NCBI GenBank assembly: GCA_041648175.1
Contig: JBAZPO010000002.1
Coordinates: 1 to 64,000, forward strand
DNA from: Desulfobaccales bacterium
GTDB taxonomy: Bacteria; Desulfobacterota; Desulfobaccia; Desulfobaccales; 0-14-0-80-60-11
Direction of reading: 5' to 3'
DNA: 64,000 nt
Notes under the pieces: model-generated
Database searches by the model: none
What the model saw: the letters and a program-made list of their open reading frames with translations, nothing else
What the model was told of the DNA's origin: nothing
Position numbers and translations under genes: made by a program
Shown: piece by piece, positions 61,021 to 64,000 of the stretch
How the letters are laid out: each line of letters begins with the position of its first letter
How positions within the stretch are numbered: position 1 is the first letter of the stretch

Positions 61021-63325
61021 GAAGGTCCTCCTGAGAAAGCCTCATATGGTTTTTTCCGGTTTTGGCAAATGTATCCGACAAATCAACTGACTGCAGAAGC
61101 AGTTCCGTTATATCCAGGACTTTTATCTGGTTTCCGACCCCTAGTTTTGTGATGGCCTCATTGAGGGTTCGAATGCAGTAAGGACATGCGGTGGTGATCA
61201 CGTCCGCACCGGTCGCGATGGCCTCTCTGACCCGAATCTCTCCCAGACTTTCTTTGGCAACGCGGTCCTTCCAGGGCCCGCCGCTGCCGCCGCCACAACA
61301 GAAGCTCCGCTCCCGGTTATTCTGCATTTCAATCAGGGTAACGCCGGGTATGGCTTCAAGGATTCTCCGGGGCGCCTCATAAATGCCAGAATGCCTGCCA
61401 AGATAGCAGGGATCATGGTAGGTCACTTTGAGATCAAGGCTGTTGACGGGTTTGATGGCACCCTTGACGATGAGTTCATCCAGAAGCTCGGTAGAGTGAG
61501 TCTGGGCTATCTGCTGTAGCCCTGCATAATTTTTCTTGAATGAATTCAGACAGTGAGGAGAGGTGGTCAGGATCTTGTCCACACCAGCCGTAAGAAACAT
61601 CTCGGTATTCTTTTTGGTCAGATCGGCAACCACATCTGCCGCGCCGATCTTATCGACCACATCACCGCAACAACTCTCCTTGGTTCCAAGAGTTCCATAG
61701 GAGACCCCGGCATGTTCGAGCAGGCTCAAGAGCGCGAGGCCTGCCTTTTGGCTGCCTTTATCATTGCTGGTATCATAGGCGGTGGTACAGCAGGTGAACA
61801 GGCAATACTCATGTTCTTGGGTATACGTGGGCAGGTTGACGCCCTGGGCCCAATCCAGGCGATTTGCCGTTTTTCCTGCCCACGGATTGCCGTTTTGCTT
61901 CAGACTCTGCACCGCGGCATTATAAGATTTCGGCAGGGCTCCGGCCTCGACAACATGGCGGCGGACGGATTTGATCAGGTCAAGTATGCCGATACCGCGG
62001 GGGCACTGCTCGACACAGCTGTTACAGGATGCGCAGGTCCATGCGGCCTCATCGACGGATACGTTTGAGGACCTGTCCAGAGAGATATCGCGAAGGATCT
62101 TCCGGGGACTGTAGCTCGTAACCTCGCCCCAGGGGCAAACCCCGGTGCAGGCGCCGCACTGCATACAGCTCTCGAAGGTCGCACCGATATCTTTCCGGAT
62201 CGTAGACAGGTCAACCTGAGAGTCACGCAGGGCCTTTTCTTTCAATGTGGTCAGGAAGATGGCTAAAGGCCGGTACATCAGATGGGAGAGTTTGCCAAAG
62301 GGCAGCATCAGGGTAAGCATGCCTACAGTGATCGCAAGGTGTATCACATAAGCCGTGTAAGTCATGATCGGCAGCCCGGCCAGCCGGAAAAAATGGACCA
62401 GAATACCAGTGACTGCGATGGCGACAATCAACACCAGGAAGAACATATCCGTAAAATCCGAATACCGGTGGAGCTTCTCTTCTTTCTTAAACCATCGGCT
62501 GTACAACATGGTTGTGGAGCCAACCATCAAAGCTATGGTGGCGTAATAGCCCAACAGCCGGGTCCAATGCCAAAATGGGTGGACAATATCGGTCTGGAAG
62601 GCCGTGAGAGCCGCCATCACCAGGATCTCCATCGCCACCCAACCCGAGAACAGGAAGACATGCCGCCACCAGGCGCTACCTGGGCCGGTTCCGCATTTCC
62701 GCCAGCGTTTCTGGGTGAAGTAATTGATGAAGAACACCGGCGCCTGGGTCAAATAGAGATGCAGCGGTATCTTCGTGCCCTGCATGATTCCATAAAACAT
62801 GTAGGCCGCATTCGAGAACAGCATCACGAAGACGAATCCCATCATGATCTGGTCGCCGAGGTGGATCCAATGAACCGGAGCGAAGGTGTTGAGTTCCACG
62901 CGATCGGTAACGACCGGCCCGTGGAAGAGGAGGAAAAGCAAAATGACGAATAGCCCAACGCCGAGAAAAGCCCCGACCTCTGTTTTGGGCGACGTATAAA
63001 ATCTGCTGGCAATTCCTGTCCAGTCATACTGGGTCATCAACCAGCGGCGAGTCGCCATCATGGTCTCAGCGGGTTCCGCGCCTCGTGGGCAGTCGGTATT
63101 ACAATCACCGCAATAGTAACAGAGCCAAGGTTCCGGAGATTCCAACAGCTTATCCCTCAGGCCGAGCTGAAGATAGCGATAAATTTTTCGAGGAAACGTG
63201 TTTTCCCCGGCTGACAAAGGACATGCGGAGGCACAGTTGCCACATTGCATACAGGCTTCCATGTCCCTGGCCCCAAGCCTCTCCACCTCGCGGTACAAGT
63301 CCGGGCTGACATTATTTTTCTTCAC
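61013..63325 (-). CDS. QmoC-HdrD/DsrK-like fusion, membrane haem b iron-sulfur protein
   Basis: About 770 residues. Order (numbered from the longer GTG start at 63349): HdrC-like two-cluster segment CMQCGNCASACP and CYYCGDCNTDCP (34-88); six membrane helices (about 126-146, 163-188, 230-252, 264-284, 299-322, 331-358) with His residues fitting haem b (IHLGDQ, WWRHVF, GKLSHLMYR) as in QmoC/NarI; a second pair CMQCGACTGVCP and CASCNSCVEQCP (395-449); then two CCG domains (FTCCTTAYDT, ESCCGDVV; DPCYLGRHSG, SFCCGGGSGG, CPYCIRTL) as in HdrD/DsrK. It should exchange electrons with the quinone pool. GTG at 63325 is preferred for its AAGGGGAAG site. First gene of the operon. Confidence 0.88.
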   Translation of the reverse strand: MKKNNVSPDLYREVERLGARDMEACMQCGNCASACPLSAGENTFPRKIYRYLQLGLRDKLLESPEPWLCYYCGDCNTDCPRGAEPAETMMATRRWLMTQYDWTGIASRFYTSPKTEVGAFLGVGLFVILLFLLFHGPVVTDRVELNTFAPVHWIHLGDQIMMGFVFVMLFSNAAYMFYGIMQGTKIPLHLYLTQAPVFFINYFTQKRWRKCGTGPGSAWWRHVFLFSGWVAMEILVMAALTAFQTDIVHPFWHWTRLLGYYATIALMVGSTTMLYSRWFKKEEKLHRYSDFTDMFFLVLIVAIAVTGILVHFFRLAGLPIMTYTAYVIHLAITVGMLTLMLPFGKLSHLMYRPLAIFLTTLKEKALRDSQVDLSTIRKDIGATFESCMQCGACTGVCPWGEVTSYSPRKILRDISLDRSSNVSVDEAAWTCASCNSCVEQCPRGIGILDLIKSVRRHVVEAGALPKSYNAAVQSLKQNGNPWAGKTANRLDWAQGVNLPTYTQEHEYCLFTCCTTAYDTSNDKGSQKAGLALLSLLEHAGVSYGTLGTKESCCGDVVDKIGAADVVADLTKKNTEMFLTAGVDKILTTSPHCLNSFKKNYAGLQQIAQTHSTELLDELIVKGAIKPVNSLDLKVTYHDPCYLGRHSGIYEAPRRILEAIPGVTLIEMQNNRERSFCCGGGSGGPWKDRVAKESLGEIRVREAIATGADVITTACPYCIRTLNEAITKLGVGNQIKVLDITELLLQSVDLSDTFAKTGKNHMRLSQEDLHV

Positions 63326-63397
63326 AATCTTCCCCTTGAAAGTCCACACGTGAGCGAATATGAAATCGCTCTTCAGACTGTCCCCAAAAGCATGTTA

Positions 63398-63565
63398 TCA
63401 ATACCGGGACTGAATAATGTTGAAGACCTTATTTAAATAATTTCCATTTTGTAATTGTTCCAGGATTTGGGTATGGGCCAGACTGAAAAGCTGGGCAATG
63501 CTTTCATTGAGAAACAGGTCGATGGAGTTGCACCGGTTCTCAGCCCGGGCCTTCATGTTGTACAT
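63398..63565 (-). CDS. Possible small protein (55 aa), unknown
   Basis: Frame MYNMKARAENRCNSIDLFLN followed by ESIAQLFSLAHTQILEQLQN, predicted all-helical. An AGGAGGGG site lies 15 bases before the ATG, which is too far for good use. It lies just upstream of the Hdr operon on the same strand. It may be the end of a decayed gene. Not recognised. Confidence 0.3.
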   Translation of the reverse strand: MYNMKARAENRCNSIDLFLNESIAQLFSLAHTQILEQLQNGNYLNKVFNIIQSRY

Positions 63566-63776
63566 GATCTTGGCGGGATAACCCCTCCTGCCGTGCCTTT
63601 CTTACTTGTTGCCACAAGTTCTTCTTAATTCACCCTTAAGCCTATCCTCTTCCCGTTAAGGGGAGAAGGTATAAAAAGAAGGAACCTTTGGAGTTACTTT
63701 ATCCGGCAACCCCTTTACATCTGCCTGGCGGCCCTTAAGAACCCGGAATTGGTCCGAAAGAAACCCGGGCCCAGGC
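63566..63776. other. Gene-free sequence
   Basis: About 210 bases with a short GC hairpin near 63640-63670 (CTCTTCCCGTTAAGGGGAGA). No promoter stood out. GAGCGA/TCGCTC (63352-63371), just before the Hdr operon start, is a possible operator. Confidence 0.35.
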
Positions 63777-63989
63777 CTATCCTGATTTGGCCAAGGCATA
63801 CAGGGGGTAGCCGTCTTCCCAACGTTGGCGGATGAGCCGGTTATCCCGCAGCAATTCGTTCAGGACCGGGGAAACTTTAGCCGAACGTTCCCCTAAGGCC
63901 TGGGCAATTTCCGGGGGATTGAGGGGGCCGCCGCTCAAGGCGCCGATAATCCTGGCGGCCAGATATTCCTCCCGTAACACATCCTGCAT
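63777..63989 (-). CDS. Winged-helix-like small protein or C-terminal fragment
   Basis: 70 residues from ATG at 63989: EYLAARIIGALSGGPLNPPE, IAQALGERSAKVSPVLNELL then RDNRLIRQRWEDGYPLYAL. The pattern (helix, turn, recognition helix, wing) is that of a winged helix-turn-helix. The frame stays open to the window edge, so it may be the end of a longer protein. It could regulate the Hdr operon downstream, but only the position suggests this. Confidence 0.5.
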   Translation of the reverse strand: MQDVLREEYLAARIIGALSGGPLNPPEIAQALGERSAKVSPVLNELLRDNRLIRQRWEDGYPLYALAKSG

Positions 63990-64000
63990 GCTTTCGTCGA

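Overview
The window reads as a chromosomal segment of a Gram-negative, anaerobic, flagellated bacterium. The most likely group is a Desulfobacterota (deltaproteobacterial) sulfate reducer or a relative. The reasons are the lipid A and LPS-core genes, a sigma-54 type promoter in front of flhG-fliA, YedF and PEP-CTERM-like proteins, and above all a 12-kb operon of heterodisulfide-reductase (Hdr) and Qmo-like proteins. No rRNA or species marker is present, so a species cannot be named. All assignments come from reading motifs; no searches were run.

Layout. 0-8 kb: a carbamoyltransferase, a giant CheB-CheR-PAS-histidine kinase and glutamine-dependent NAD synthetase. 8-12 kb: small secreted proteins, a lactonase-like metallo-hydrolase, a PDZ-less HtrA protease and a zinc dehydrogenase. 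12-28 kb (mostly minus strand): an LPS region with three GT9 heptosyltransferases, WaaG-like and WaaE-like transferases, an LpxA, Trm112, gmhB, lpxK, msbA, plus glgP and a sorted alkaline phosphatase. 28-30 kb: YedF, a rhodanese lipoprotein and a MauE/DoxX-like membrane protein. 30-34 kb: a candidate structured RNA, a lytic transglycosylase and mtaD. 34-38 kb: two SGNH hydrolases flanking an AT-rich lycopene-cyclase-like membrane gene, with an EcfT remnant. 38-44.6 kb: pckA, a DNA methyltransferase fused to a nuclease-like domain, and ruvA-ruvC-yebC-rlmE. 44.6-50 kb: flhG-fliA, adenine deaminase, an ornithine-cyclodeaminase homologue. 50 kb: tRNA-Val and tRNA-Asp, then about 1 kb of decayed sequence. 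51.4-63.3 kb: the Hdr operon.

How the parts work together. The LPS genes cover heptose supply (gmhB), heptose transfer (waaC, waaF, waaQ-like), core elaboration, lipid A phosphorylation and export. The Hdr operon encodes, in transcription order, a QmoC-HdrD membrane fusion, an HdrA carrying an inserted NADPH-binding module, MvhD, an FrhB-like protein, a tandem HdrA fusion, HdrC and HdrB. The simplest inference is a membrane-attached, flavin-based electron-bifurcating or confurcating complex linking NAD(P)H, ferredoxin or thiol/disulfide, and the quinone pool. It is the strongest candidate for an undescribed system here.

The intergenic spaces carry several families of short palindromic elements. 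Two have terminal inverted repeats and look like MITEs.
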